From positions 1-64,000 of the forward strand of contig JAWKTK010000030.1 in assembly GCA_041399205.1 (NCBI GenBank): DNA of 64,000 bases, given 5' to 3'. Below, piece after piece: positions 29,551 through 41,023 of this stretch. The first letter of the stretch is position 1, and every line of letters starts with the position of its first letter. The position numbers and the translations under genes were made by a program. The stretch comes from JAGQOZ01 sp041399205 (GTDB lineage: Bacteria > Planctomycetota > Planctomycetia > Pirellulales > Pirellulaceae). The notes below the pieces were generated by a model. It was not told where the DNA came from, ran no database searches, and worked only from the letters and a program-made list of their open reading frames with translations.

Positions 29551-30444
29551 ATGCCACGATTCTCAACCGCCTCGTTCGTCTTATTGGCAACAGTCGCCTG
29601 CATCGTTCGCGCAGACGAATCAACTCGCCCTCTATTCCAAATTCAAATTGACGGCAGTGACTTGAAACGCATCGTCCCGGACGAATCGCTTTCGTATGGT
29701 TCGCCTTGCTTTTCACCGGACGGCAAGCGAATTGCCTTTGATGCGTGGCCCGGGAGCAAATACAACCAGTCACATGTCTACGTGATGGAAATTGCCGCGG
29801 ATGCGGATGCCGATCTGTTGGATCTAGGCCGCGGCGCGATGCCCAGCTTTTCACCGGACGGAAAGCAAGTGGTGGTGCATACGTATGATTCGAATCCAAA
29901 TGTCGTGATTGTCAATGTTGACGAAGAGGCAGAACGTAAGTCCATTGGCATCTCCACAAACGGGCCTCGCTGGTCACCGAACGGAAAATGGATTGCATTC
30001 ATGAACTTCCAGGGTGGCAGCGAATACGCGATCTACAAACTGGAAGACAAAACCATTAGTACACTGACTTCAGGGCTATATCAAGCTTGCCGCGGCGGAG
30101 CGTGGTCGCCCGACGGCACCAAACTTGCCTATCCCATCTACAGCCCGGACGGTCAAAGCGTGACTCAAATCGTAACGGCGACGATCGATGAGGATGGAAC
30201 GCTGGAATCAGAGCGAGTTGTCGTGGGGATGAACAACATTTCGGCGAACCTGACGTGGTCACCCGATAGCAAGCAAATCCTGTTTTCGGGGCAGGAATCA
30301 GATGGCGAAGCGTATCAACTGTACACCATTACCACCAAACGCAATTCAAAGCCAGTGAAACTTCCTGGCCAAGATCCCAATCAAGACAACATTGATCCCA
30401 CGTGGTCTCCCGATGGAAAGACGATTGTTTTTTGCGCTGAATGA
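29551..30444 (+). CDS. Secreted TolB-like (WD40/PD40) beta-propeller protein
   Basis: 297 residues from ATG 29551, with AAAGGAG eight bases upstream; an open extension upstream is rejected. Signal peptide (FSTASFVLLATVACIVRA). The repeated PD40 motif is seen at least five times: CFSPDGKRIAFD, SFSPDGKQVVVH, RWSPNGKWIAFM, AWSPDGTKLAYP, TWSPDSKQILFS and TWSPDGKTIVF. This is a TolB-like six-bladed propeller used for periplasmic protein interactions. No partner gene of the Tol-Pal system is nearby. It converges with the 30462-31064 gene, 17 bp away. Confidence 0.85.
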   Translation: MPRFSTASFVLLATVACIVRADESTRPLFQIQIDGSDLKRIVPDESLSYGSPCFSPDGKRIAFDAWPGSKYNQSHVYVMEIAADADADLLDLGRGAMPSFSPDGKQVVVHTYDSNPNVVIVNVDEEAERKSIGISTNGPRWSPNGKWIAFMNFQGGSEYAIYKLEDKTISTLTSGLYQACRGGAWSPDGTKLAYPIYSPDGQSVTQIVTATIDEDGTLESERVVVGMNNISANLTWSPDSKQILFSGQESDGEAYQLYTITTKRNSKPVKLPGQDPNQDNIDPTWSPDGKTIVFCAE

Positions 30445-30461
30445 CAAATCCAGAAACGGGA

Positions 30462-31064
30462 TCACGGCCGATGTCTTTGGCCAAAACGCTCAACTGTTAC
30501 GCTGGCAAGCCAATAGACAAAAAGCGAGCCAATCCATGCCCAACTGTGGCCCCAAAGCAAAACGACTGGATGTGTCATCCAGGCTGGGCGATTATCGTTG
30601 AGAATTCCATAATGGGGCGACGCCAAGTTGCCACAAGAACAGCAGACCAACAACGGAATACTCAGCAAGCTGAAGCCCCAAGGCACCAGCAGCATGCGCC
30701 GAGTCGATGCGGTTTTGCCACCCAAAGCAGGGATCATTGGCAGTAGGAAGGCGCCCGCTAAGCCAACGCAGAACGGCGCGGTTCGCCCCAATTCCAACAG
30801 GCATTCCTGTAAATCCTGATACGGTTCGCCGATGCCATGAAACAAGACCGCCAACCAAAGTCCAAGCTGCAACGTCAACGACAAGTGTCCCAACACGATT
30901 GCGGTTAATGGCAGGCAGTTTGCCGACAGGAAATTGATTCGCCAGGGCATCAAAGGCAGCGTAAAAAGTTGGCCCTGTCCCGTCGACTTTTGATTCGAAA
31001 CAGTCGGCCGTACGTTAGTTTCGCTTTGCGGTGATTCGAAGGGATTGTCGTTTACCGAATCCAT
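30462..31064 (-). CDS. Membrane protein with N-terminal NPFESP motif
   Basis: 200 residues. The short N-terminus contains NPFESPQSE, a motif I associate with many planctomycete membrane proteins, followed by a Ser/Thr/Gln-rich linker. About four hydrophobic helices follow (LPLTAIVLGHLSLTLQLGLWLAVLF, APFCVGLAGAFLLPMIPALG, LLVPWGFSLLSIPLLVCCSCG, WAWIGSLFVYWLASVTV). No enzymatic motif. The start overlaps the last codons of the broken peptidase gene upstream by 13 bp, suggesting coupling. Function unknown. Confidence 0.75.
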   Translation of the reverse strand: MDSVNDNPFESPQSETNVRPTVSNQKSTGQGQLFTLPLMPWRINFLSANCLPLTAIVLGHLSLTLQLGLWLAVLFHGIGEPYQDLQECLLELGRTAPFCVGLAGAFLLPMIPALGGKTASTRRMLLVPWGFSLLSIPLLVCCSCGNLASPHYGILNDNRPAWMTHPVVLLWGHSWAWIGSLFVYWLASVTVERFGQRHRP

Positions 31065-33575
31065 CTCGGTTCCTTCTGCAGCAAGTGCCGGACGAAGAAA
31101 TCGCGTTGGCGCCGAGTGCCATACTTCGTCCCCGCCGCTCCGTGACCGACGCCGGGCATGATCAGCAGATCAAAATCCTTGTCTGCCTTGATCAAAGCGT
31201 CCACCACTTGCATGGTTGAAGCCGGATCGACGTTTTGATCGATTTCGCCCACAATCAGCAGCAACTTGCCCTGTAAGCGATGTGCCTGCGTGACATTTGA
31301 CTGTTCTTCATAATGCGAACCAATCGGCCAGCCCATCCACAATTCGTTCCACCAAATCTTGTCCATGCGATTGTCATGACACCCGCAATCGGCCACGGCC
31401 ACGTGATAGAAATCGCCGTGCGTCAGGAGTGCTCGTAGCGCATTCTGCCCGCCGGCCGAACCGCCGAAAATTCCGATTCGCTCCAAATCCATTTGCGGAT
31501 ATTTTTCGGCTGCCGCTTGAATCCACAACCTTCGATCCGGAAATCCAGCGTCGCCGATGTTTTGCCAACAAACATCATGAAACGCCTTGGAACGATGCGA
31601 CGTGCCCATGCCGTCAATCTGCACCACAATGAATCCCAGTTCGGCCATTTCCTGCGCACCGTGATACGCGGAAAATGCTTTGGGGACGTGCGAACCATGT
31701 GGTCCGGCGTAAATTTTTCAATGACCGGATACGTTTGCTTCGAATCAAATGACTGGGCCGAAAGATCACGCCGAAAACGTCCGTCTGGCCGTCGCGCTTC
31801 GCCGCGAACCGTTCCGGCAAACGCCCTAATTCCTGCTGCAACTCCGACGCGTCTGCCTCCGCCAACGTGGCCTCAGTCGGCCGTCCGGCTGGCGTCACGC
31901 AATTCTGTCACGGGCATACATGTCCACTCGAGAATACCGGTCTAACAAGTACTTGCCTTCCGGCGAATATTCGACTTCGTGCGTGCCATCGCCATCCGTC
32001 AACGTTTGAAACCCGGTACCGTCCATGTTGACTCGGCAATAGTGCAAATAGTACGGATCTTGCTCGGCATAAACTCCGCTGGCGTAGAACTCGATCGTTT
32101 GATTTTGTTCGTCCATTTCTTCCACGCTGCGGACTACCCAGTTGCCTTTTGTAATCTGATTTTCCAGTTCGCCCGTTTTTGCATCAAAGCGATACAAATG
32201 GTTCCAGCCGTCGCGTTCTGACATCCAAATCACGCTGTCTCCAACATGGCGATAGAAAACTTTGTGCGCGTAGTCGACAAACGTTTTGCTGGCTTCATCA
32301 ATCAGCGTCTGCACGACACCTGTTGAGGCGTCGACCTTGATCACTCGCAAAACTTGGTGGCCTCGTTGATTGAACAAAAGCGTAAAGTGCGAACCATCAT
32401 CGGCCCAACGGATTTGGTTAATACTCCGTACGTTTGCAGATGACGTTTCATCCAGATCGATGCGTTTGCGAGCCGCCACGTCAAAAAGCGTTGGACGAGG
32501 AACCGGGATGGCGTCACCTGGTTTGTCGTAGTCAATGGTGATCAGCTTGGGTTGCAATTGATCGTCGGGCGAAGATTCAGTCATCTGAATCTGGCGGCCT
32601 TGTCCTCAGTGGTCTTCAGGCAGACAAGGTACTTGGAATCGGGCGACCAAATGATTTGATTCGTATAGAAATCGTCGGCGGTGATACCGTCATCGCTGAG
32701 CGCGGTTCCTCGGCAGTGGCATTTTCTTCGGTGTTTTCGGTGTTCGCCAGCGAACGCAGCACCGTTATGGTCTTTGATTTCTGCGCATACTTTCCATCAG
32801 GTGATTTGCTTCGGCAGTTTGATCACTTCGCCGCCTCCTTCCGAAATTCACGCGGCTTAGGCGAATTCACATCAATCACCGCTTCACCCATCACGGCCGT
32901 TGCTTGGAACGCTGCCAGAGGTTCACCGTCCGTGTTGGTCACCAGCCAAACATGATTGGCAAACGTATGCTGGTCTCGGCTTTCGCCTGCATTGATCACG
33001 CCGTATTCCGCTCGTCGGCCATTCGCCTGGATCCAAAACAGCAACACCGTTTGATCCAATCGATTCACAAACTGTACCGACGTTTCCGGGCCGTTGTCGC
33101 CGGAAGGGCGAATTCGATTCAGAATTCGCACGGCGGAAGCAGACGCATCGGCAGCATCTTCTCCTGCCGTAGCCACTTCATACGATTCCAAATCACATGA
33201 TCGGCGTTGGCCATCAAATACGAATGTCAATCGTCGACCATCTTGATCCAATTCCCAAGACGCCAAATTCAAGCCTTCCGGCTTAACGTCCAATTGCTGA
33301 GCCAAGCGTTGAGCGTCAAACGCAGTTGTTCGTTCGCCCGTTTGGCAGTCAATTCGCCAATATTGAAATCCGCCGTTGGGCAACGCCAGTTGGAACAACA
33401 CAAATTGATCGGCTTCCGACCACGTTACGTCCAAGCGTTCGTTCAGCACCTTTCCGCGAATTCGTTCTCGCAACCGGTCAGCTCGTTCATAATCTTCGGC
33501 AGAACCTTGAGCGAACACCAGCGAAGCGACATGGCACAAAAGCAAACAGAGCAGGGCAGGGGATCTGCGAATCAT
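31052..33575 (-). pseudogene. Dipeptidyl peptidase IV-type (S9) serine peptidase, multiple frameshifts
   Basis: Reconstructed length about 830 residues. Pieces in different minus frames are: signal peptide and N-terminus (33575-32823; ALLCLLLCHVASLVFAQG); propeller parts (32584-31895; NQIRWADDGSHFTLLFNQRGHQVLRVI, SVIWMSERDGWNHLYRFD); a hinge piece near 31614-31898; and the catalytic domain (31648-31052). The catalytic domain has GIFGGSAGG around the nucleophile Ser, GEIDQNVDP for the Asp and MPGVGHG for the His, so the triad is intact. At least four frame changes or stops separate the pieces, near 32600-32820, 31900 and 31650-31740. The family releases X-Pro dipeptides. Indel error and recent pseudogene are both possible. 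Confidence 0.8.
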
Positions 33576-33692
33576 GAAGTATCCTATTTCGCGAAGCGGT
33601 TCTTACGAACTTCAATTTACGGCGAACCACAATTATGCCTGAAGATATTCGCGTCGTCAGCCCAGCGTTTCTTTCGCGAACGATACGAAACG

Positions 33693-34336
33693 TCATTCGT
33701 CAAAGTATCCGTCCGGAAAGGGATTATCTAAGTCGGCACATTCTTCATCGGCGAGATAATCTCGCTTAACGTGATTTGATTTAGAAGCGTTGCCGGAGTC
33801 AGTCGTACCAAACGAATCGGCTTGCCCTTCCAGCTTACGCAATTCTTCGCTCTGAAATTCGCCACTTCATTCGGTAATTGGACGCACTGGGAATGGGCCC
33901 CATCACGTTGTCGGATGCGTGCGCGGAAATCGGATTGCTTGCGATCTACTAAAGTGATCGAACCAAACATCGCTATCGAAGCAAGCGGCACGTCTCGCTT
34001 TGCAAAGCGATGAATTCGATGATCCGAAGAAACCACCACCAGCCGCTCTGGACAAGGATCTGCTTGAATCAACTGTTCAATCAAATCATCCGCCGAATTG
34101 AACGTTCGCGCAAATCGCAATTCGATCCCGGCAAACGCATAAGCATCGGGCAGGCCAAACTTCTTATCCGGCGCGTCAAACACCACCATTGTCTCTTGAC
34201 GTTCCGCGTCGGTTAATTTTTCCGACAGAAACGTCAGCAAGGCTTCTCGAGAACGACGCAGCACGTCCTCGGAATTGCCCACTGGTGCGAACCGAGTGAC
34301 ATGCAACAAATTGTATCCATCAATCAGAATTGTCAC
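33693..34336 (-). CDS. NYN-domain (YacP-like) nuclease-fold protein, frameshifted C-terminal half
   Basis: The GTG near 34336 is preferred (GAGG just upstream, and the protein then starts VTILIDGYNLLH, the usual NYN opening). PIN-like acidic strands are seen: IDGYNLL, MVVFDAPDKK, and LVVVSSDHRIHRFAKR with the metal-binding SSD. After that the frame degrades near 33985: SDVWFDHFSR continues in another frame, and the acidic C-terminus LADEECADLDNPFPDGYFDE lies in a third arrangement ending at 33693. The frame open to 33728 is therefore probably not the true end. The family acts on RNA (YacP/Rae1 type). A neighbour of the broken peptidase. Confidence 0.65.
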
Positions 34337-34422
34337 GCAGGCCTCGTTGCCATTAAGATTTCCGCTACGCGCCACGAAACGAACTTGCAGTTTTCAAACG
34401 AACGTGAACGAGCAATCGACTG

Positions 34423-35550
34423 ATGGAATATGACGTCATTATTTTGGGGTTAGGCGGAGTGGGATCGGCGGCGGCGTGGCAATCGTCCGTGCGAAGCCAA
34501 CGCGTCTTGGGTTTAGAGCAATTTCACGCGGGGCTCAATCAAGGCAGTTCGCACGGGGCCACTCGGATCATCCGCCAAGCCTACTTTGAACATCCCGATT
34601 ACGTGCCGCTGTTACTGCGAGCGTACCAGCTTTGGCACGAATTGGAAACAAAGGTTTCTTCACCGCTGTTCGTACCCTGCGGCTTGCTGGAAGTGGGCCC
34701 GGAAGATGGTGAATTGATTCCGGGGATTCGGGAAAGTGTCCGCCAGCATCACTTGCAACTGGAAGAACTCACTTTGTCCGCTGCGGCCGCTCGATTTCCC
34801 CAATTCGTGGTGCCCCAGGGCAGCGTCGCCGTCTTTGAACCGACGGCTGGATTTTTGCACGTGGAAGAATGTGTGCTGCAGATGCAAGCGGCGGCAAGAC
34901 ACAACGGTGCGGATCTTCGTTTTGATCAAGTGGTTCAAACGCTTGAATTCGACGACGATGATCGCATCTTAGTTCGAACCAACCACGAACAATTTTCTAC
35001 TCGGCGCTTAATCATCACCGCTGGCAGTTGGGCGTCAAAGTGGCTTGGCAAACGCAACATTTCACTTCGAATTCTACGCAAGCAATTGCAGTGGTTTGCC
35101 ACGGACGACGTTCGCTTCCGCAGCCCGCATTGCCCGGCGTTTTTCTATGAATGTGCCAACGGCTGGTTTTATGGCTTTCCGGCCATCGACCAGGCGGGCG
35201 TGAAAGTAGCCGAACACAGCGGAGGTCTGGAATTGACTTCGCCCGAAGCAGTCGACCGTACACTCGATGCGTCCGAAGCAGAGCGTTCGCAGGCGTTTTG
35301 CCGACGGCATCTGCCCAGCATCACGTCCGGCGTTTCTCGACACGATGTCTGTCTGTACACCATGTCGCCGGATCACCATTTCATTGTAGATCGATTCGCT
35401 CAATCCAACCGAACCGTATTTGCCGCCGGACTATCCGGACACGGATTTAAATTTGCAACCGTATTGGGCCAAGCTTTAACGGAACTGGTAATGGACGGCG
35501 GCACCGACCTGCCGATACAATTTTTGCAAAGCTCGCGGTTCGACGACTAG
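34423..35550 (+). CDS. Sarcosine oxidase / N-methyltryptophan oxidase-like flavoenzyme
   Basis: 375 residues, typical length of monomeric sarcosine oxidase. The FAD dinucleotide fold is at the start (VIILGLGGVGSAAAW), followed by GLNQGSSHGATRIIRQAY, the family fingerprint. A Cys near residue 309 in DVCLYTMSPDHHFIVD matches the position of the covalent-FAD cysteine of MSOX, and SGHGFKFATVLGQAL closes the FAD site. It likely oxidises an N-methyl amino acid, giving formaldehyde and hydrogen peroxide. Formaldehyde release would fit an H4MPT/methanofuran C1 pathway, though the genes are 25 kb apart. Frame intact. Confidence 0.88.
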   Translation: MEYDVIILGLGGVGSAAAWQSSVRSQRVLGLEQFHAGLNQGSSHGATRIIRQAYFEHPDYVPLLLRAYQLWHELETKVSSPLFVPCGLLEVGPEDGELIPGIRESVRQHHLQLEELTLSAAAARFPQFVVPQGSVAVFEPTAGFLHVEECVLQMQAAARHNGADLRFDQVVQTLEFDDDDRILVRTNHEQFSTRRLIITAGSWASKWLGKRNISLRILRKQLQWFATDDVRFRSPHCPAFFYECANGWFYGFPAIDQAGVKVAEHSGGLELTSPEAVDRTLDASEAERSQAFCRRHLPSITSGVSRHDVCLYTMSPDHHFIVDRFAQSNRTVFAAGLSGHGFKFATVLGQALTELVMDGGTDLPIQFLQSSRFDD

Positions 35551-35605
35551 GCATGAGCCGCGGCCGCCAGGATAATTGATGCGAAACAAAAGTCGAGGAA
35601 GGATA

Positions 35606-35671
35606 GTTCGTAGTCCCGCCTTCAGGCGGAATAGATCCCAGTAGTTTCCGCCTAAAGGCGGTACTACGAAC
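35606..35671. repeat. REP-like pair of inverted palindromes
   Basis: Two 25-base arms face each other: GTTCGTAGTCCCGCCTTCAG plus GCGGA at 35606-35630, and its near-perfect inverse at 35647-35671. Each arm itself holds a CCGCCT-AGGCGG palindrome. The layout resembles a REP doublet (BIME). No RAYT-type transposase is in the window. It lies between the flavoenzyme and the CotH gene. Confidence 0.75.
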
Positions 35672-35815
35672 AACGGGACGACAAACCAATCGTAGCGCGG
35701 TCCAACGAATCAAAAGCGCACAACGGAGTTCTTGGCTTTTTCAACTACACTTCGCCTGGCAGCGTGATATCATCTGGAATTGCAATTCCCAAAATTACAC
35801 GTCCGAGGCAATCGC

Positions 35816-38800
35816 ATGAATTCGCGCCGGGAAATGAGAAATCGCAAGCGAAACGCGGTTCGACTACAGTTCGAACCACTGGAATCTCGCTTGCCATTGG
35901 CAGCTAACTTAGTGCTGACCGAATTCGTCGCGTCCAATAGCGAATCACTGCTGGACGCCAACGGCGAATCTTCCGATTGGATGGAAATCTTTAATGCCGG
36001 AGACGAACCGGCGTCACTGTCTGATTACTTTCTGACGGACGACACGGCTGACAATACCAAGTGGCGATTTCCGGCCGGCCAATTGGCGGCCGGGGAATTT
36101 TTGATTGTCTTTGCCAGTGGAAATAACGAGACCGATGCGAACGGGAATTTGCACACCAATTTTCGGCTCAGCGCCGGCGGCGAAACGCTGCGACTGACTA
36201 CCAACAACGGCCAGACGGTGCTGAGCGAATACCAGTTCAGCCAACAGTTCACCGACGTGGCCTTTGGTATCGGTCAGCAAGCGACCGAGAGTCGTTTGGT
36301 CACTCCCGATTCCCAAGCTTATGCCCTGATTCCGACCGCCGTGGATCAAGAAGAACGAGCCGTTTCGTGGACGACGGACGATTTGAGTCCTTTGCCAAAC
36401 GTTTCGTCAGTTACGGCGGCAATCGGTTTTGGCGAAGGTGACATCCGCACACAGAATATTGCGGTCGGCGCCCAAGCCGTGGCGTCTGGACCACTTTGGC
36501 CAGGGTTCGTGCCAGAACGAATTGTCGACGGCGACCGGACCACGATTTCTCATCCGGCCAGCCCCGTTCGCACGTTCGAGTATTCCATCAACTTGGGCGA
36601 AGAAACCGCATTCGATCGCATTGAAATCTACAACCGAGCGGACGGATGCTGCCCAGAACGATTGACCAATTATCGAGTTTCCATTCACGACGATGACGAA
36701 GGAGAAATCGGTCCCGCCGTTTGGTCGGCCGATATTCGCACCGATGGATCGAACTCGGGTGCTCGCGGCGTGGACATCATCACGCCCATTTTGGATCCTA
36801 CCGGCGACTTTGGAGGACAACATATTGTCATTGCCAAGATTGAAGAAAACAGCACCAACTATTGGCCGCAAATTGCCGAGGTAGAAGTCTATCCCGCCAC
36901 GGGCTACGGTGATCTGTTTACCACCAACATTCAGACTCCACTACAAAACATAAATTCGTCGGTTTGGCTGCAAATTCCATTTGAAGTGCCGGACGCCAGT
37001 CAAGTGGATCAGTTGGAGCTGAGTCTGCAGTATGATGATGGATTCGTAGCGTATTTGAACGGCACCGAGTTCGCTCGGCGAAACGCACCTGATCAGCTTA
37101 CCTATAATTCGTCGGCCACAAACACTCATGCTGGCGAAGTTATCGAAACGTTTGTCATCGGCACGTCGCTGTTGCAAAACGGCCAGAACGTTTTGGCCAT
37201 TCATGGCCTGAACCATTCGGCCGGAGACAACGATTTTCTGATGCGGCCCACGTTGATCGCTCGGCAAATTCAATCCACCGGACAAGGATATTTGCTGGAA
37301 CCGACTCCGGGAGCCATCAACGGCGCAACGGTACAGGGCTTCACCAGCGAACCGACGGTGGACCGTCAACGAGGCTTCTACGAAGCGGCGTTTAATGTCA
37401 CGTTGGCCGCCAGCCAACCCGGCAGTTCGCTGATCTACACCACCGACGGCAGCCAGCCGACTCGGACGAATGGCGCAATCGTTTTACCAGCATCCGCGAA
37501 TGATTTGGTTCGCACCGCTGTTCCAGTTACCACAACGACGACGCTGCGAGCCATCGCGATTCAGGACGGTTTTGCCGATTCGCAAGCGATTACGGAAACA
37601 TTCTTGTTCTTGGCCGATGTGATCCAACAGCCGGTTCTTCCCGATGGCATGCCGACCAGCTGGGCCGGTGCCACCGCCGATTATGAAATGGATCCCGACG
37701 TGGTGACGGACCCCGCATATCGCGACGAAATCATCGACGGGTTGAAGAGCATTCCTTCGCTGTCGATTGTGACTGACTTTGATCATCTGTGGGACAGTGA
37801 ATCTGGCATCTACATTCATTCCACACAGCGAGGCCCCAATTGGGAGCGTCCGGTTTCGCTGGAGCTGATTCTGCCTGATGGTTCCACGGGCTTTCAAGTT
37901 AACGCCGGAATTCGCATGTGGGGCACCGGCTGGGCGCCGCATTCTTCGTCCAACAAGCATTCGTTTCAACTGAAATTCAAAAGCGAATACGGTCCTTCTC
38001 GACTGGACTATCCGCTATTCTCGGATACGCCGATTTCCGCGTTTGATGATATTGTTCTACGAGCCCAAGGGAGCCGTAGTTGGTTTGATTTTCGCAATCC
38101 TGACATCAGCCAGTCACAGTATATTCGCGACGCCTGGGCTCGAGACACCGCGGCCGCGATGGGCAAATTGGAAGGCCATGCCACATTCGTCCATCTGTAT
38201 TTAAACGGTTTGTACTGGGGATTGTACAATCCTGTAGAACGAACCAACGAGAAATTTGGCGAAGCCTATTTGGGCGGCGATGCAGACGAATACGATGTCA
38301 TCAATAAACGCTCTGGACAAACAACGCACGCCACTTCCGGCAATATAGACGCTTGGAACGAAATGTTCCGCATTGCCAATTCCGGGTTGGAAACTGCTGA
38401 AGCATACGCGGAAATCCAACAGTATTTGGATGTGGATGACTTCATCGACTACATGCTGATTCAGCAGTACGCCACCAATCACGACGGCCCCGATCAGGGC
38501 GGAAACAACATGCGGGCGATCCGGCGGCGAAATGACGACGGTCGGTTTACGTTTCATGTTTGGGACATGGAATACACACTGTGGTATCAAGACGAGCACC
38601 GCAACATTGACGGCGATGTGGCCGATTCGCCGATGCGACTATTCAGCCGCCTGCGTGAAAATGCGGAATTTCGCTTGCGGTATGCAGATCGAGTGCAAAT
38701 ACATTTATTCGGCGAAGGCGCGCTCACTCCGGCAAAAGCAGCCGCTCGTTGGGAACTTCGCGCCAACGAAATTGAATCCGCAATCATCGGCGAATCCGCT

Positions 38801-40704
38801 CGTTGGGGCGACGGACGCCGTGCCACACCCTACACGCGAGACGTGGAATGGACGGCCGAACGCCAGCGTTTGTTGAACGAATATTTTCCTCAGCGCACCG
38901 GCATTCTATTGCAGCAACTGATCGACGCCGGGCTGTATTCGCCCATCGAACCACCGGCACTGAATGCAACTCGAGACATCGTGCCGACCGGGTTCGAATT
39001 GAACGCATCTGCGCCGGCGGGAACCGTATACCTCACAACCAACGGCACCGATCCTCGATTGCCCAGCGGTGAAGTGGATCCTTCGGCAATGAAGTTTACG
39101 CCTCGTCAAGTGCTGGCCGATTCTTCGAATCAAGTCACCTGGACCGTTCCAAACGAAACGACGCCGGCAAATTGGTTCGCACCAGAGTTTTTGCCTGTGG
39201 CCAAACAATGGAGTTCAGCGCAGGGCCCAATTGGATTTGGTTCGAATGCGGAAAAGGACTTTTCGCCGGTGACTTTGCAGAACGCCACCGCCACGTTTTC
39301 CGAATTGCGTCGTCCCGTGGGCAACACGATTGACGGCGATTTAGCGGGACGAGGCTGGGGATTTTCACAGCCAGTGGATTTCCAGGGGCCGGTGATCCGA
39401 TCACCGATTGCGGTCTGGGAAACCAGCCAAGATGTCTCGTATGCCGAAGGAACCGAACTGCAGGTGACCATGACGCACGATTCGCTGACTCGCGGCAATA
39501 TCGGGCGATTCCGTATCGCAGTGACTTCTGCGGATCGAGAATTTTTTGCGGACGGGCTAGAAAACGGCGGCGACGTATTCACGGATTGGATTGTGTTGCG
39601 ACCCATTTCCGCCACGTCGGCCGAAGGAGCGACCATGACGGTGAATCCGGATCATTCGATTTTGGTCAGCGACGGTGAAAATCGGCGAGACACCTACACG
39701 ATTCGATTCGTCACCACATTGCCGAAGATCACGGGTATTCGTTTGGAAACCATGACCGATCCTAGTTTGCCCGGACGCCGAGGCCCAGGACGATCAACCA
39801 ATGGCAATGCCGTGCTGTCCGAATTCCAGGTGGCCGCAGCGCCAGCAGATGTAAGTCATTTGTTGGACATGGACACGGCGGAGCAGTTACGCATCGACAT
39901 GCAACAGCAGTCTTCGGCGTTGTTACGAATTCCATTTTCTGTGGCAGTACAAGATCCGTTTGATCGCCTGAAACTGAACGTCCAGTTTCCCGACGGATTT
40001 GTGGCATATTTGAATGGCACCGAGGTTGCTCGGGCAGGTGTTTCCGGAACGCCCGGTTTTGATTCACTGGCCACGCAAGTTCGCAGTGGTTCCGAACAGC
40101 TTCAGGCAACGACTTGGGATATCAGCGAACGCCGTGATTTGCTGCGAACCGGTGACAACGTGTTGGCGCTCCAGGTCTTGCACGCATCGCCGGATATCGC
40201 ACATTCTATTGCCGCTGTTCAGTTGATCGGCGAATCCGACCTAAAACTACTGCTAGATCGCGATTCGACTGTGAACGCTCGTGTTCGTACTGGCAGCGAC
40301 TGGAGCGCGTTGGTGACTAGAGCATTGCGAGTTGTCGGCGATTTGGATTTTGACGCCCGAGTGACCGCGGCGGATATTGATCTGCTGTGTGCCGCGATTG
40401 AAGCAAACGACGATTCGTTCGATTTGGATTCCAGCGGGCAAACCGATCAGGACGACGTTGATTTTCTGGTTCGCCAGGTATTACAGACGAGTTACGGTGA
40501 TGCGAACCGGACGGTGTGTTCAATTCGGCAGATCTGGTGCAGATCTTTCAAGCCGGCGAATACGAAGATTCCCTGGCCAAGAATTCCGGCTGGGCGGAAG
40601 GCGACTGGAATTGTGATGGCGAATTCAATTCGGCCGATCTGGTGGTCGCGTTTCAGTTGGGCGACTATGCCGCGGAAGCGACCAGAGCGGGAAAGCGTCA
40701 CTGA
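35816..40704 (+). CDS. Giant secreted protein with lamin-tail, CotH-kinase and dockerin-like domains, one frameshift
   Basis: About 1630 residues once joined. ATG 35816 has GAGG seven bases upstream; the longer in-frame start lacks support. The N-terminus has a basic stretch and FEPLESRLPLAA, the LExR-type export motif of planctomycete giant proteins. In order: lamin-tail domain (about 30-140, LVLTEFVASNS...DWMEIFN); discoidin-like region (about 210-370); a chitobiase-like repeat (about 508-595, YTTDGSQPTRTN); CotH kinase-like domain (about 640-920; KHSFQLKF, YWGLYNPVERTNEKF, VWDMEYTLW); further beta regions; and a dockerin-like end. A base is missing near 40508 (GDAN-LDG), shifting the last 65 residues (VFNSADLVQIFQAGEYE). 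CotH homologues phosphorylate secreted proteins. Confidence 0.85.
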
Positions 40705-40770
40705 TCGCAAGAGGTTGGCTGGTAGTGCATGAGGCGACGAATCCTCAGAATGCAAAGTACAAATGACCGC

Positions 40771-40979
40771 GGGACTCGTCACCTCGTCCATTACGCCGCG
40801 GATGCGAGGGACTCGTCACTTCGTCCATTACGCTGCGGATGCGGGACTCGTCACTTCGTCCATTACGCTGCGGATGCGCGGGACTCGTCACTTCGTCCAT
40901 TACGTGCAGATGCGCGGGACTTGTCACTTCGTCCATTACGCTGCGAATGCGAGGGACTCGTCACCTCGTCCATTACGTG
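40771..40979. repeat. Six-copy tandem repeat with TCGTCAC core
   Basis: Copies begin near 40771, 40808, 40843, 40880, 40916 and 40953 (period 34-38 bp). The core is GGGACTCGTCACTTCGTCCA followed by TTACG, then a variable GC-rich 10-13 bases such as CTGCGGATGCGC. It is the same family as the 23.4-kb pair and type A of the 4.3-kb array, and in the same orientation. It fills the gap between two convergent genes. Confidence 0.9.
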
Positions 40980-41023
40980 CAGATGAGGCGTCCCTGACTA
41001 GGGTGACACGGAAAATTCAAACG

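Noticed and set aside
40771..40979. CRISPR array
   Set aside because: The sequences between cores are themselves near-repeats and too short to be spacers, and no cas genes are in the window. The same applies to the 4.3-kb array.
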